The notes: generated by a model not told the origin, from the sequence alone. 64,000 nucleotides of DNA from Corallincola holothuriorum (GCF_003336225.1 NZ_QPID01000005.1:124001-188000); one strand, 5' to 3'; counted from the first letter of the stretch, positions 34,368-43,752 are shown. Made by a program: numbers and translations.

Positions 34368-35275
34368 TGCATCGAACTCATGATCAGAGTGAGCCACCGA
34401 CGTCGCCGCAATGCTGTTATCAACAACGAGGGGCGGACGGCTTTGCTAGGCCACTGCTTGACGGTTTGAGCGCCGCAGACCCTAAGGCTGTTTCCGCTGC
34501 AGATGATTACCTGCAGGCGGCACTGCAGGTGTATCAGCAAAATCGCCTGGGGATCCTGCTGCGCACACTGTCTGCGACATATCCTCATACGCGCACTTTG
34601 TTGGGCAACACGCTGTTTACCCACATTTGTCACGCTTACCTGAAAGCCGTTGCCGTGACTTCGGTATTGACCGGCATTGGTGAAAGCTTTCCCCGCTGGT
34701 TACGGCAGCAACGGCAGGCGGACGCTCTGTTTGCTGATTACCCTTTTTTATTAGCTTTGCTGCGCTTTGAATGGGGATGTCATCAGGCGTATCACGCTTG
34801 GCAGCCTGAGGCGGTGGATCTGATTCAGTGTGACCGTTGGCTAGCGCTTAGCGCCGAGCAGTTAATGGCGGGGCAGACCAATTGCGAGCCGCCACCGCCC
34901 TGGCGTTTGCAACCCGCGCTGCAACTGGTGAGTTCACGTTACCCGATTGTTGATATATGTGAATGCTTGCAGTTGATAGCAGATGGTCAGGATGCCGAGC
35001 TAAAGATCGCACCGGGACAGCGTACCACTTGGCTGATATGGGCCGCACCAGATCAGACCGGCATTACGACGATAGACCGCTCTATGCTGCAGCTGCTGCG
35101 CTGGCTACAAGCGCCATGGCGTTGCAAACGCTGTGTCGCCCAGTTAACCGCGCAGTTCGCTTTGTTGCCGCAAGTGCTGCAATCAGGCTGGCTGGTAGCG
35201 AATTCGACTGATTCGGCGGCTAATGCGACTGATAGCAAACGGGATAAGGGGGCTCACCATGCAATTTCCTGCTGA
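34367..35275 (+). CDS. bufC: BufC, MNIO partner protein (DUF2063-like)
   Basis: A 302-residue protein encoded directly after bufB with a one-base overlap. By position and the N-terminal pattern (LQVYQQNRLGILLRTLSATYPHTRTLLG followed by a helical part with SFPRWLRQQ) it is the DNA-binding-like DUF2063 protein of MNIO operons, thought to present the precursor peptide to the MNIO enzyme. It has many Cys and Trp. The C-terminal end (last 16 bases) overlaps the next gene. Family membership is good, biochemical role is inferred. Confidence 0.88.
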   Translation: MHRTHDQSEPPTSPQCCYQQRGADGFARPLLDGLSAADPKAVSAADDYLQAALQVYQQNRLGILLRTLSATYPHTRTLLGNTLFTHICHAYLKAVAVTSVLTGIGESFPRWLRQQRQADALFADYPFLLALLRFEWGCHQAYHAWQPEAVDLIQCDRWLALSAEQLMAGQTNCEPPPPWRLQPALQLVSSRYPIVDICECLQLIADGQDAELKIAPGQRTTWLIWAAPDQTGITTIDRSMLQLLRWLQAPWRCKRCVAQLTAQFALLPQVLQSGWLVANSTDSAANATDSKRDKGAHHAISC

Positions 35276-35738
35276 GCTACTCAATCGTCTGTTCCGTTAC
35301 GGTTATGCATTTACGCTGCAGCGCGACGGTGCTTTGGACTTGGTGCAACAGGCGTGTGAAAAGGTTCTGCGCAATCCGCCAGCTGATCCGCTGAAATTGG
35401 AAACCTACCTGAAAGTGACGTTACGAAATTTGTACTTAGATGGTTGGCGTAAACAGCAGCAGTACCCGCTTGAACTCTTCGCTGAGTCTGAACATGTGGT
35501 GGACTCAGAGCAAAGTGTGGAGCAAAGCTTTATCAATCAGCAACAGCTTGAGTTGCTGTTACCTCGCTTGTCGCCGCAGCAGCGTGAGGTGCTCTATTTA
35601 TGGGCAGTAGAAGGGTACAGTACGTCAGAAATTGCCGCGCATCTTGATGAGCCCCGCGGCACGGTGTTGGCTCGGCTTAGCCGGATCCGCAGTCTATTGT
35701 CGGATCTGCCCCGCGATGCCTATGGAGTTCGTCCATGA
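35259..35738 (+). CDS. ECF-type RNA polymerase sigma factor
   Basis: A short sigma-70 family protein of 159 residues. Region 2 is reduced (ALDLVQQACEKVL, then LETYLKVTLRNLYLDGWRK) and region 4 is clear: LSPQQREVLYLWAVEGYSTS EIAAHL and a recognition helix before LARLSRIRSLL. The start at 35259 (MQFPAELLNRLF) is preceded by AAGGGG and overlaps the end of bufC by 17 bases. The next gene, an anti-sigma candidate, overlaps by four bases. It is likely to drive the bufferin operon, as sigma factors do in the Caulobacter system; this is inference. Confidence 0.88.
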   Translation: MQFPAELLNRLFRYGYAFTLQRDGALDLVQQACEKVLRNPPADPLKLETYLKVTLRNLYLDGWRKQQQYPLELFAESEHVVDSEQSVEQSFINQQQLELLLPRLSPQQREVLYLWAVEGYSTSEIAAHLDEPRGTVLARLSRIRSLLSDLPRDAYGVRP

Positions 35739-36391
35739 CAGATTCTCAATCTCGCCCATTTAAACAAGCTTGCCAAGACTATTTTGCTGCGGTGCAGCTT
35801 GATGAGCAGGAGCTAAAGCAGCTGCATAAGCGTTTTCAAAGTGTGCCTGAAGCTGTGTCCAACGCAACAGAGGCGCCTCAGCGACATCGCCAGGATAACA
35901 AAGAGCAGACGATCCAGTGGCGAATGTGGTTGGGCTTGGCAGCGACCCTTTGTGCGTTTGCTCTGGTGTTATGGCACAACTTGCCGATGCAAAGTACCAC
36001 AGCACTCCATCTGGCACAGCTGATTGCCGATGAGGTGGTGGCAAATCACCGTAAGTTGAAACCATTGGAGGTTCAGGGGCAAGAGCTGAAGCTGGTTCGT
36101 GGCTATTTTCGCCAATTAACTTTTCAACCAATCGACAGCGCACAGTTGCAGCAGTGGCAACTGACCGGTGGACGCTACTGCTCTATTCAGGGAGTGGATG
36201 CTGCGCAGTTACGTTACACCGACAGCGAAGGAGGGTTAAGTACCTTGTATCAAATTGCGTTGCCGGCAGGGTGGGGGAAGGAACTGTTTGCAGAACGAGC
36301 TGCGCCTGTGGTTATGTTATACAGCGCGGGCTATCGTGTGCGTATCTGGCAGGAAAAAGGCCTCTTGTTAGCCCAAGTGACTGCCGACTAA
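35735..36391 (+). CDS. Putative membrane anti-sigma factor
   Basis: A 218-residue protein that starts within the stop of the sigma gene (ATGA overlap). Residues 1-60 are hydrophilic and helical, suited to binding a sigma factor; a single membrane segment follows at about 63-80 (MWLGLAATLCAFALVLW); the rest is a periplasmic sensor-like domain with YCSIQGVDAAQLRY and one Cys pair. The topology and the coupling to the sigma gene support anti-sigma function. No zinc HxxxCxxC motif is seen, so it is not of the ZAS type. Confidence 0.8.
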   Translation: MTDSQSRPFKQACQDYFAAVQLDEQELKQLHKRFQSVPEAVSNATEAPQRHRQDNKEQTIQWRMWLGLAATLCAFALVLWHNLPMQSTTALHLAQLIADEVVANHRKLKPLEVQGQELKLVRGYFRQLTFQPIDSAQLQQWQLTGGRYCSIQGVDAAQLRYTDSEGGLSTLYQIALPAGWGKELFAERAAPVVMLYSAGYRVRIWQEKGLLLAQVTAD

Positions 36392-36475
36392 GCGATGGCA
36401 GATCGGCATCGTCTATCCGGTTGTTTCGGGCTAAACTGAACAGGTGTTCTGCCAATAGATATATTAGACGTCATT

Positions 36476-36844
36476 ATGGATTTTCAGTTTAGTCGTGATC
36501 CGATCACGCAACTCCCGATCGCTCGTTTGTCGATGGAACAGGAAGCGTTAGGGCAATGGCTCTCGGAAGAGGTAAGCACCGATCAGGTGCTCTTGGTTGA
36601 GATCATGCGCTATGCCGAACAGGTGAGAAGCCGAGCAATACCTCAATGGCAGTATGTCGGTCGTGAAGCGACCCTGTTATTGGAAGATGGAGCGGCTGAG
36701 CTCTTTCCAAATCGCAATGATGATGAACTTGAAGCAATCGAAGATCCGAGCTTAGAACTGTCCGACTGGAATGCTGTAACTAGTTGTGGTGTCGAGGATT
36801 TTATTCATTTATTACGCTCATGGCAGAGTTACTTGCTTGCTTAG
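36476..36844 (+). CDS. yacL: UPF0231 family protein YacL
   Basis: A 122-residue small cytoplasmic protein of unknown function. It matches the UPF0231 pattern: MDFQFSRDPITQLPIARLSM at the start, a central WQYVGREATLLLEDG, and the conserved SCGVEDFIHLL near the end. In E. coli it lies near acnB; here it is 11 kb away between the bufferin operon and glnK. Its stop is three bases from the first NtrC site of the glnK promoter. Confidence 0.9.
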   Translation: MDFQFSRDPITQLPIARLSMEQEALGQWLSEEVSTDQVLLVEIMRYAEQVRSRAIPQWQYVGREATLLLEDGAAELFPNRNDDELEAIEDPSLELSDWNAVTSCGVEDFIHLLRSWQSYLLA

Positions 36845-36846
36845 GG

Positions 36847-36863
36847 TGCACCAATTCGGTGCT
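36847..36863. promoter_or_regulatory. NtrC enhancer site 1 for glnK-amtB
   Basis: TGCACC-AATTC-GGTGCT, matching the NtrC site pattern TGCACC-N5-GGTGCA at 11 of 12 positions and closely resembling the glnAp2 site of E. coli. It lies about 160 bp upstream of the sigma-54 promoter. Confidence 0.85.
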
Positions 36864-36897
36864 TTGCTGCTGGTGAAAATGTGATCACCTGTCGATA

Positions 36898-36914
36898 TGC
36901 ACGATTTTGGTGAT
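36898..36914. promoter_or_regulatory. NtrC enhancer site 2 for glnK-amtB
   Basis: TGCACG-ATTTT-GGTGAT, a weaker NtrC-like site with three mismatches to the consensus, 51 bp from site 1 (about five helical turns). Confidence 0.6.
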
Positions 36915-37009
36915 CTCCTTGCACCTGTTTTGTTCTTTCTGTGAATTTTGTTTTTTCAATATTCCCCGTAAATTTATCTAATCCCTTGATGTGTCGTGCT
37001 TTTTTAAAG

Positions 37010-37026
37010 TTGGCACAGCCTTTGAT
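37010..37026 (+). promoter_or_regulatory. Sigma-54 promoter of glnK-amtB
   Basis: TTGGCACAGCCTTTGAT fits the -24/-12 pattern TTGGCAC-N5-TTGCT with correct GG-to-G spacing; the -12 C is A. About 62 bases before the glnK start. Confidence 0.85.
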
Positions 37027-37060
37027 AACACTCCTGTTACAAATAGCTTTAGCTAATTAA

Positions 37061-37426
<366 letters not shown>

Positions 37427-37468
37427 CGTCCGGCAGACACTGAATTAAATGACTCGGGGGAGTTAATA

Positions 37469-38734
37469 ATGCAAGACCAAATTTTTCAGTTGCAGTATGC
37501 AATGGACACCTTCTACTTCTTAGTGTGTGGTGCCCTGGTAATGTGGATGGCAGCGGGCTTCTCAATGTTAGAGGCTGGCTTGGTACGTTCTAAGAACACT
37601 ACCGAAATTTTGACCAAGAACGTCGCACTGTTTGCGATCTCTTGTGTGATGTATCTCATTGTTGGTTACAGCATCATGTACGATGGCGGGATCTTCCTGT
37701 CTGGTATCGAAACTGTTGATGTAGCAGGTGTATTAGCAGAATCTGCAGAAGCCGGTTTTGACGGTGATTCCGTGTACTCTGGTGCTTCAGACTTCTTCTT
37801 CCAGGTGGTATTCGTAGCTACGGCAATGTCGATTGTCTCTGGTGCGGTTGCTGAGCGCATGAAGCTCTGGTCTTTCCTGGCTTTCTGTGTCGTGATGACT
37901 GGTTTCATCTACCCAATGGAAGGTGCTTGGACTTGGAACGGTGCTGACGTATTTGGCCTGTACAACCTAGGTGACCTTGGTTTCTCTGACTTCGCTGGTT
38001 CAGGTATCGTTCATATGGCCGGTGCTGCTGCTGCTTTGGCTGGTGTATTGCTGCTGGGTGCTCGTAAAGGTAAGTACGGTGCTAACGGTGAAATCAACGC
38101 TATCCCTGGTGCAAACCTGCCTTTGGCAACCTTAGGTACGTTCATCCTGTGGATGGGTTGGTTCGGCTTCAACGGCGGTTCTGTCCTTAAGCTTGGTGAT
38201 GTTGCTAGCTCACACTCTGTTGCCATGGTATTCCTGAACACTAACGCAGCTGCGGCTGCAGGTGCTATCTCTGCACTGGTTCTGGCACGTATCTGGTTTA
38301 AGAAAGCTGATTTGACCATGTGTTTGAACGGTGCTTTGGCTGGTCTGGTCGCTATCACTGCTGAGCCATCTACACCGACTGCGCTGGAAGCGTCTATCTT
38401 CGGTGCGATTGCTGGTCTGATTGTGGTTGCTTCAATCATCACGCTTGACCGCTTGAAGATTGATGATCCAGTAGGTGCTATCTCTGTACACGGTGTAGTT
38501 GGTTTCTTCGGTCTGATTATCGTTCCAATCACTAACGGCGATGTGACTTTTTCTGGCCAGTTGATTGGTGCCCTGACTATCTTCACTTGGGTATTCGTAT
38601 GTAGCTTGATTGTTTGGGGTGTGATTAAAGCAGTCATCGGTGTACGTGTTACCGAAGAAGAAGAGTTCGAAGGTGTTGATATGGCGGAGTGTGGTATGGA
38701 AGCATACCCAGAGTTCGGTACTATCAAGAAGTAA
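37469..38734 (+). CDS. amtB: Ammonium transporter
   Basis: Trimeric ammonia/ammonium channel, 421 residues with 11 or so membrane segments. Typical segments are MAAGFSMLEAGLVRSKNT at the start, EGAWTWNG, GSGIVHMAGAAAALAGVLLLG with the first pore His, and ISVHGVVGFFG with the second pore His. Starts 42 bases after glnK and is co-transcribed with it. No obvious signal peptide; the start MQDQIFQLQYAMDTFYF reads straight into the first helix. Confidence 0.95.
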   Translation: MQDQIFQLQYAMDTFYFLVCGALVMWMAAGFSMLEAGLVRSKNTTEILTKNVALFAISCVMYLIVGYSIMYDGGIFLSGIETVDVAGVLAESAEAGFDGDSVYSGASDFFFQVVFVATAMSIVSGAVAERMKLWSFLAFCVVMTGFIYPMEGAWTWNGADVFGLYNLGDLGFSDFAGSGIVHMAGAAAALAGVLLLGARKGKYGANGEINAIPGANLPLATLGTFILWMGWFGFNGGSVLKLGDVASSHSVAMVFLNTNAAAAAGAISALVLARIWFKKADLTMCLNGALAGLVAITAEPSTPTALEASIFGAIAGLIVVASIITLDRLKIDDPVGAISVHGVVGFFGLIIVPITNGDVTFSGQLIGALTIFTWVFVCSLIVWGVIKAVIGVRVTEEEEFEGVDMAECGMEAYPEFGTIKK

Positions 38735-38765
38735 CCTGCTAACAAATATAGCTAGTCCCTTATTT

Positions 38766-38792
38766 AACCCGGCCAATTGGCCGGGTTTTTTT
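38766..38792 (+). terminator. Terminator after amtB
   Basis: Perfect palindrome AACCCGGCCA/TGGCCGGGTT followed by TTTTT. Confidence 0.9.
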
Positions 38793-38906
38793 GTTAGGTA
38801 TTGGAGGCAATGATAACGGTGTTGTTGCTAGGTCTATCTCATTCTGTATATCTCAAGAATAAGTTAGCACACCTTAACAGTCGGTTCGTTGCCGACGGAT
38901 GGGGTA

Positions 38907-41345
38907 TTAAGCGAGGTATCTGATTACTTCGTCTTTAAATATGATCCCTTTGTAATGCTCGAAATCATCGATGACCACCCATGGAAAAGGCTTCTGTTTT
39001 TGAATGTTTTCTCGCAACGTGGACTCTTGAAAGTTAGACATCACTGTTTCAAACTTCACCCGCATCGCTTGGTGAGCGTGTTTATTTAAGTCATGAAGGT
39101 CTGCGGCTGTTTCTGCATCCGTGCCGACACGTGCTGAGATATGGAGGTTGAGTGTAGCGAGATCCACTATGCCCACACAGCGCTTTTCGTTAACAATAGG
39201 AACAGCCTCAACCTTGTCTTGTGCCATCAGTGCCATGATTTGAGCTAATGTAGCTTCAGGAGGAAGACTGGCAACGTGAGAGATCAAACTATGGAGTTCG
39301 TTTTTACTTGTGAGTTGGGAGAGTGTTTCGTCGCTACCTATGCGTTGCGCTACGGTATGTAGTTCCGACAGCGGCACTGGAGGGGAAAAGTAATAACCTT
39401 GCAAGTATTCTACTCCTAGCTCTTTAAGCAGTTTTACTTGCGCAAGTGTTTCTACTCCTTCTGCAATGACTTTAATTCTTAGCAATTGAGCAAGTTTCAC
39501 TGACATGTGAACGATTTCGTAGTCTGAAGCACTACTAGTAATGTTCTCAACAAAGGACTTATCGATTTTAATAAAGCTAAAGTGGCTTTCCCGCAAATAA
39601 GAAAGTGATGAGTAGCCTGTACCAAAATCGTCAATGGCCACTTTAATCCCTTTTTCACGAAGCCGTTGAACATTCACGATGTGAGCTGTAGACGCACCAA
39701 AACAGGCGTTTTCTGTCAGCTCTACCGTGACTTGGGGGAAACTGACCTTCGCGTCAGTCACAGTCTTTATTAGATACTTTGTTATTACGTCTAGTGATGT
39801 TGTGGTGTTAAGCGATAGGTTAATGCCAATCGCAACATGCGCGCCAAATAGCTTTTGTAGTGCGGGCAGTGTTCTGATCGCCTTGTGCGCAACCTGTTGG
39901 TCTATATCGCTGATCTTATCCATCTCTTCTAGCAGGAAGATCATCTCTTGCGTGTCGAGCAGTTTTCCTTCGTCCCGAAACCGAGCCAAGGCTTCAAATT
40001 TTACCACTTGCCAGTCGCTTGTTGACACAATCGGTTGATAGAACACGTCAACAGTCTTGTCTGCGATCATTCTGATTAGCAGCTCCTTGTTATGTAGCTG
40101 CTGTAGTAATTTTTCGTGCAGCATTTCATCGTAGTAGCAGAGCTTCTTCCCTAGTTGCCCCGCTGGTTGATTCAAAGCGAGTTCTGCATGTTCCAATAGC
40201 TCTTGTTCGCTTTTTGCGTCGACGCCATACACTGAAATGCCAATATTGGTGTTGAAAAGCTTTATAAAAAGTTCTAGATCCAGCCTTTTTTTGACTGCGC
40301 TTAAATAGCCTCGGATGGTTTGAGCAATGTTGTGATCTTCTTTGAATATATCAAGCTGAAATAGCATGATGACGGCAAATCGATTATCTCCGATGTAACC
40401 CGCTTTCGCATAATTTGTCGCCTTAGATAAGGCGTCTGCGAGCAGTTTCTTTTCTTCGTTGAAGTTCTCTTCATCAAGATAAGGCTCAAAGACTAACAGC
40501 ATGGTATTCCGGCCATCGGCGAGCGCATTTAATATCTTATGGATGTTGGCGAGAAAAGGTTCTTTGGTTGGTAGTTGAGTAACCAGGTCGATACCGCCTT
40601 GTTCAATGTCAACTTTTCCGAGTACTTGTTGCTGCAGAGGCTTCACTAACCCCAAATAGTAAGTTTGCTCGTTTAGTTCCAATCGCTGAATGGTGAGTTC
40701 TTGAGGATCCGTATCGCCATCTTTGCGTCGCGACAGTATTATCCCATGCCAGCTACCTGTGTCCGCAATTGATTGCCACATCTGTTGATAGAGCGTTTTG
40801 TCATGGCGTTTTGCATTAAATATATTGGTATTTTTTCCTATTAACTCCTCTTCTGAATAGCCGGAAAGAGATTGGAAAAAGTTGTTGCATATTAGAATGT
40901 TGCTGCGCGAATCGGTAATAATCACGCCGAAATGCGTATTCTCAAAGATGTGATGTAGTAGATCTGTCGCCTTGTGTTGGTTATCCAGATGTAGCAAGGG
41001 CGTTATCAGGCCAGAATAAAGACCTTTTTTTCGTTTGGTAATGGTGATTTGGACGAACGTGAACCCCATTGTTGGCAGGCGTATCGTTACATGGGCGGTA
41101 TCGTTTTTCAGTGCTTTAAAATCAAGATCGAAAGCTTTGGTTAAGCGCTTTTTATCTAATAGCGTGAGCTTATCGAGTAGATCGTGAATACTATTAAACG
41201 CATACTCACGGCCAAAAATTTGTTTGGTTATTACAGGATCAACGAAGAAGGTGTCCTTGTTGAGATCCCAGGCCCAAGGAACACCTTGATTGTTGGTCGC
41301 TGTAATTGGGTTGCTCTTCGAGCCTGAGACTGTCGTTTCTGTCAT
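38907..41345 (-). CDS. PAS-GGDEF(degenerate)-EAL-CBS signalling protein
   Basis: An 812-residue soluble protein of cyclic di-GMP signalling. An N-terminal PAS-like region (about 20-120) and a second PAS (about 130-235, GVIITDSRSNILICNNFFQSLSGYS) are followed by a GGDEF-type domain (about 260-400) whose signature reads IGDNRF, so it should have lost cyclase activity. The EAL domain (about 420-660) keeps its catalytic set: VKFEALARFR, VELTENACFG, IDDFGTGYSSLSYL, KIDKSFV, VIAEGVET and LQGYYFSPP. A pair of CBS-like units follows (about 690-760, VEAVPIVNEKRCVGIVDLA). It is therefore a probable phosphodiesterase controlled by PAS and nucleotide-binding CBS inputs. Confidence 0.9.
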   Translation of the reverse strand: MTETTVSGSKSNPITATNNQGVPWAWDLNKDTFFVDPVITKQIFGREYAFNSIHDLLDKLTLLDKKRLTKAFDLDFKALKNDTAHVTIRLPTMGFTFVQITITKRKKGLYSGLITPLLHLDNQHKATDLLHHIFENTHFGVIITDSRSNILICNNFFQSLSGYSEEELIGKNTNIFNAKRHDKTLYQQMWQSIADTGSWHGIILSRRKDGDTDPQELTIQRLELNEQTYYLGLVKPLQQQVLGKVDIEQGGIDLVTQLPTKEPFLANIHKILNALADGRNTMLLVFEPYLDEENFNEEKKLLADALSKATNYAKAGYIGDNRFAVIMLFQLDIFKEDHNIAQTIRGYLSAVKKRLDLELFIKLFNTNIGISVYGVDAKSEQELLEHAELALNQPAGQLGKKLCYYDEMLHEKLLQQLHNKELLIRMIADKTVDVFYQPIVSTSDWQVVKFEALARFRDEGKLLDTQEMIFLLEEMDKISDIDQQVAHKAIRTLPALQKLFGAHVAIGINLSLNTTTSLDVITKYLIKTVTDAKVSFPQVTVELTENACFGASTAHIVNVQRLREKGIKVAIDDFGTGYSSLSYLRESHFSFIKIDKSFVENITSSASDYEIVHMSVKLAQLLRIKVIAEGVETLAQVKLLKELGVEYLQGYYFSPPVPLSELHTVAQRIGSDETLSQLTSKNELHSLISHVASLPPEATLAQIMALMAQDKVEAVPIVNEKRCVGIVDLATLNLHISARVGTDAETAADLHDLNKHAHQAMRVKFETVMSNFQESTLRENIQKQKPFPWVVIDDFEHYKGIIFKDEVIRYLA

Positions 41346-41686
41346 TTGAACTTCCTGTCATGCTAGCCGCCCTTATGGGTTTGTTGCGTCTATTTGGCTG
41401 CTGAACTTTCCCTTTAGTCTTTAGTCTTTAGTCTAGACTAAAGACTATATTTGAAAATTAGAGCAATCTTACTTTAACGTTGATCTCTGTGATACCAAAC
41501 GATTTTTCTCAGTGGCTTAGATTCTGCTAGCAGGTAGAAACCTACATTTTTCAACCGTGCTAGATACTTGCAAATCCTCACTTGGTTTAAGCCAAGCTCC
41601 TAGACGGCTCTCGTTGGGCTGCTAGACTTGGTTTGTCTGGCTGTTGTTGCATACCGCCTCTGAATCATCTGCTTGCGAGGGAAATA
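41346..41686. other. Divergent intergenic region between the EAL gene and the BCCT transporter gene
   Basis: About 340 bases with promoters for both genes. It holds the tandem CTTTAGT repeats and 26-bp palindrome listed separately. The rest shows no recognised sites; the transporter ribosome binding site is GCGAGGGA near 41676. Confidence 0.5.
41411..41447. repeat. Tandem CTTTAGT repeats running into a 26-bp perfect palindrome
   Basis: Three 7-bp units CTTTAGT (about 41412-41432) lead into the palindrome whose halves are TAGTCTTTAGTCT and its complement (41422-41447). The centre is TCTAGA. Such an arrangement suits several regulator dimers. Confidence 0.7.
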
Positions 41687-43663
41687 ATGTCTGACTCTTC
41701 GAGTCCCTTTAAACTAAAAGCCAAGATCAACCCCCCTGTTTTTTATAGCGCAACCCTATTGGTTTTTCTTATCGTGGTTAGCGCTGTGTTGATGCCGGAA
41801 AAATTCAACAAACTCTCCACTGACATGCAAGCGTCCATTGTGACTAATGTCAGTTGGTTTTATGTTGCGGCGGTGGCGATCATCCTTATGACGGTTGCGT
41901 ATCTAGGGATAAGTCGGCTCGGCGATATCAAGTTGGGGCCGGATCACTCGGCACCGGATTTCAGCAATGGTTCTTGGTTTGCCATGCTTTTTTCTGCCGG
42001 TATGGGTATCGGCTTGATGTTTTTTGGCGTTGCTGAACCGGTAATGCATTACTTGTCCCCCCCTACGGGTGACCCTGGTAGCGTGGAAGCGGCACGGGAA
42101 GCGATGAAGCTGACCTTTTTCCATTGGGGGCTTCACGCTTGGGGGATCTACGCCATGGTAGCGTTGATCCTCGCGTATTTTGGTTATCGTCATGGTTTGC
42201 CGCTTACCTTGCGCTCCGCTTTGTATCCGCTGATTGGCGATAAAATTTATGGCCCGATCGGTCATGCCGTGGATGTGTTTGCCATTCTGGGCACCGTGTT
42301 TGGTGTGGCAACGTCATTAGGTTATGGCGTGTTGCAGGTTAATTCTGGTTTGAACTACCTGTTTGCTCTGCCAGTGAACGAAACGGTACAAGTGGTGCTT
42401 ATCGTCGTTATTTCTGGGTTGGCGGCGATCTCAGTGGCGACCGGACTGGATAAAGGGATCCGCATTTTGTCGGAGATTAACCTGCTATTGGCCGTTGCCT
42501 TAGTTGGGTTGGTGTTGCTGTTGGGGCCGACGGTGCTGCTACTACAGATGTTTCTACAAAATACCGGCGGTTACCTCTCTGATATCGTCAATAAGACCTT
42601 CAATCTGTTTGCCTATCAACCCACCGATTGGCTGGGCGGATGGACACTGCTGTATTGGGGCTGGTGGCTTTCCTGGTCGCCATTTGTGGGGATGTTTATC
42701 GCCCGCATCTCCCGTGGTCGCACCATCCGTGAATTTGTGATTGGCGTACTTTTTGTACCGACCGGTTTCACCTTTTTATGGATGACGGTGTTCGGGAATA
42801 CCTCCATCGATATGATGTTGCAAGGCACCGGTGATGAGCTGGCAGCCGTGGTCAATCAGGATGTGTCATTGGCGTTGTTCAAGTTTCTTGAAGCATTTCC
42901 TATGTCATCGTTCTTATCAGTGATCGCTATCATCATGGTGGTGGTGTTTTTTGTTACCTCCTCTGATTCTGGCTCCATGGTGGTTGATATGTTGGCGTCA
43001 GGCGGTACGGACAAAACCCCAGTTTGGCAGCGGGTTTTTTGGGCTTCGATGGAGGGGGTAGTGGCGATCGCCTTGCTGCTAGCTGGCGGACTCGGTGCTT
43101 TGCAAACGGCGACGATTGCCAGTGCCTTACCATTTTGTATTGTGCTTTTGATCTCTGCTTATGGCTTGTTGAAGGCGTTGCGTATTGATGCGACGAAGCG
43201 GGTCAGTTTAGATCAAGTGATCCATCCACCAAGGGTCGACAGCAGCCTGGTAGGTTGGGAGCGCAGGTTGAAGAATTTAGTGCTGTTGCCGCGGCGAAAA
43301 AATGTCGGTCAGTTTATTGCCGATGTGGTGATCCCTGCGATGGAGTCGGTAGCCACTGAACTGGAAAAGCATAGTGTGGATACGCGATTTGCGGTTGATG
43401 AAGACAGCCTGAGTGCTCGCTTTGAGGTGTTCCATGGTGATGAACAGGATTTTCTTTATCGGGTGCGGCCTAAAGCGTATCTGCAGCCCAGTTTCTTGGT
43501 CGAAGAAGATGATGATGAAGCGCGTAAGTACTTCCGTGCCGAGGTTTTTCTGTTGGAAGGTGGGCAGGACTACGACATCATGGGGTGGAGTAAAGAGCAG
43601 GTGATCAGCGACATGATTGATCAGTATGAAAAACATATGCACTTTTTGCATCAGGTGCGCTGA
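41687..43663 (+). CDS. BCCT-family transporter (choline/betaine/carnitine type)
   Basis: Sodium- or proton-driven importer of quaternary amines. The 658-residue protein has 12 membrane segments with the family motif region SWFAMLFSAGMGIGLMFFGVAEPVMHY, and the signature GWWLSWSPFVGMFIARISRGRTIREF that carries the substrate-binding Trp residues. A cytoplasmic C-terminal domain of about 130 residues (after residue 520) resembles that of BetT-type choline transporters, which senses osmolality. The start at 41687 has GAGGGA upstream; earlier in-frame codons are unlikely. No choline dehydrogenase genes are close by. Exact substrate is not fixed. Confidence 0.9.
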   Translation: MSDSSSPFKLKAKINPPVFYSATLLVFLIVVSAVLMPEKFNKLSTDMQASIVTNVSWFYVAAVAIILMTVAYLGISRLGDIKLGPDHSAPDFSNGSWFAMLFSAGMGIGLMFFGVAEPVMHYLSPPTGDPGSVEAAREAMKLTFFHWGLHAWGIYAMVALILAYFGYRHGLPLTLRSALYPLIGDKIYGPIGHAVDVFAILGTVFGVATSLGYGVLQVNSGLNYLFALPVNETVQVVLIVVISGLAAISVATGLDKGIRILSEINLLLAVALVGLVLLLGPTVLLLQMFLQNTGGYLSDIVNKTFNLFAYQPTDWLGGWTLLYWGWWLSWSPFVGMFIARISRGRTIREFVIGVLFVPTGFTFLWMTVFGNTSIDMMLQGTGDELAAVVNQDVSLALFKFLEAFPMSSFLSVIAIIMVVVFFVTSSDSGSMVVDMLASGGTDKTPVWQRVFWASMEGVVAIALLLAGGLGALQTATIASALPFCIVLLISAYGLLKALRIDATKRVSLDQVIHPPRVDSSLVGWERRLKNLVLLPRRKNVGQFIADVVIPAMESVATELEKHSVDTRFAVDEDSLSARFEVFHGDEQDFLYRVRPKAYLQPSFLVEEDDDEARKYFRAEVFLLEGGQDYDIMGWSKEQVISDMIDQYEKHMHFLHQVR

Positions 43664-43679
43664 TCTCATGAGCATCTTG

Positions 43680-43705
43680 AAGGCCGCTTTTTGCGGCCTT
43701 TTTTA
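43680..43705 (+). terminator. Terminator after the BCCT gene
   Basis: AAGGCCGC-TTTTT-GCGGCCTT followed by TTTT. Confidence 0.9.
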
Positions 43706-43752
43706 TGTCTACTATCTAAGGTGGCGTATGGCTGTTTTTTTAATGAGGTTCT

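Noticed and set aside
36918-36934. Possible third NtrC site (TTGCACCTG...) before glnK
   Set aside because: Only the left half fits; the right half does not match GGTGCA.
38011-38745. 244-codon minus-strand frame opposite amtB
   Set aside because: A shadow of the membrane-protein codon pattern; amtB is certain on the other strand.
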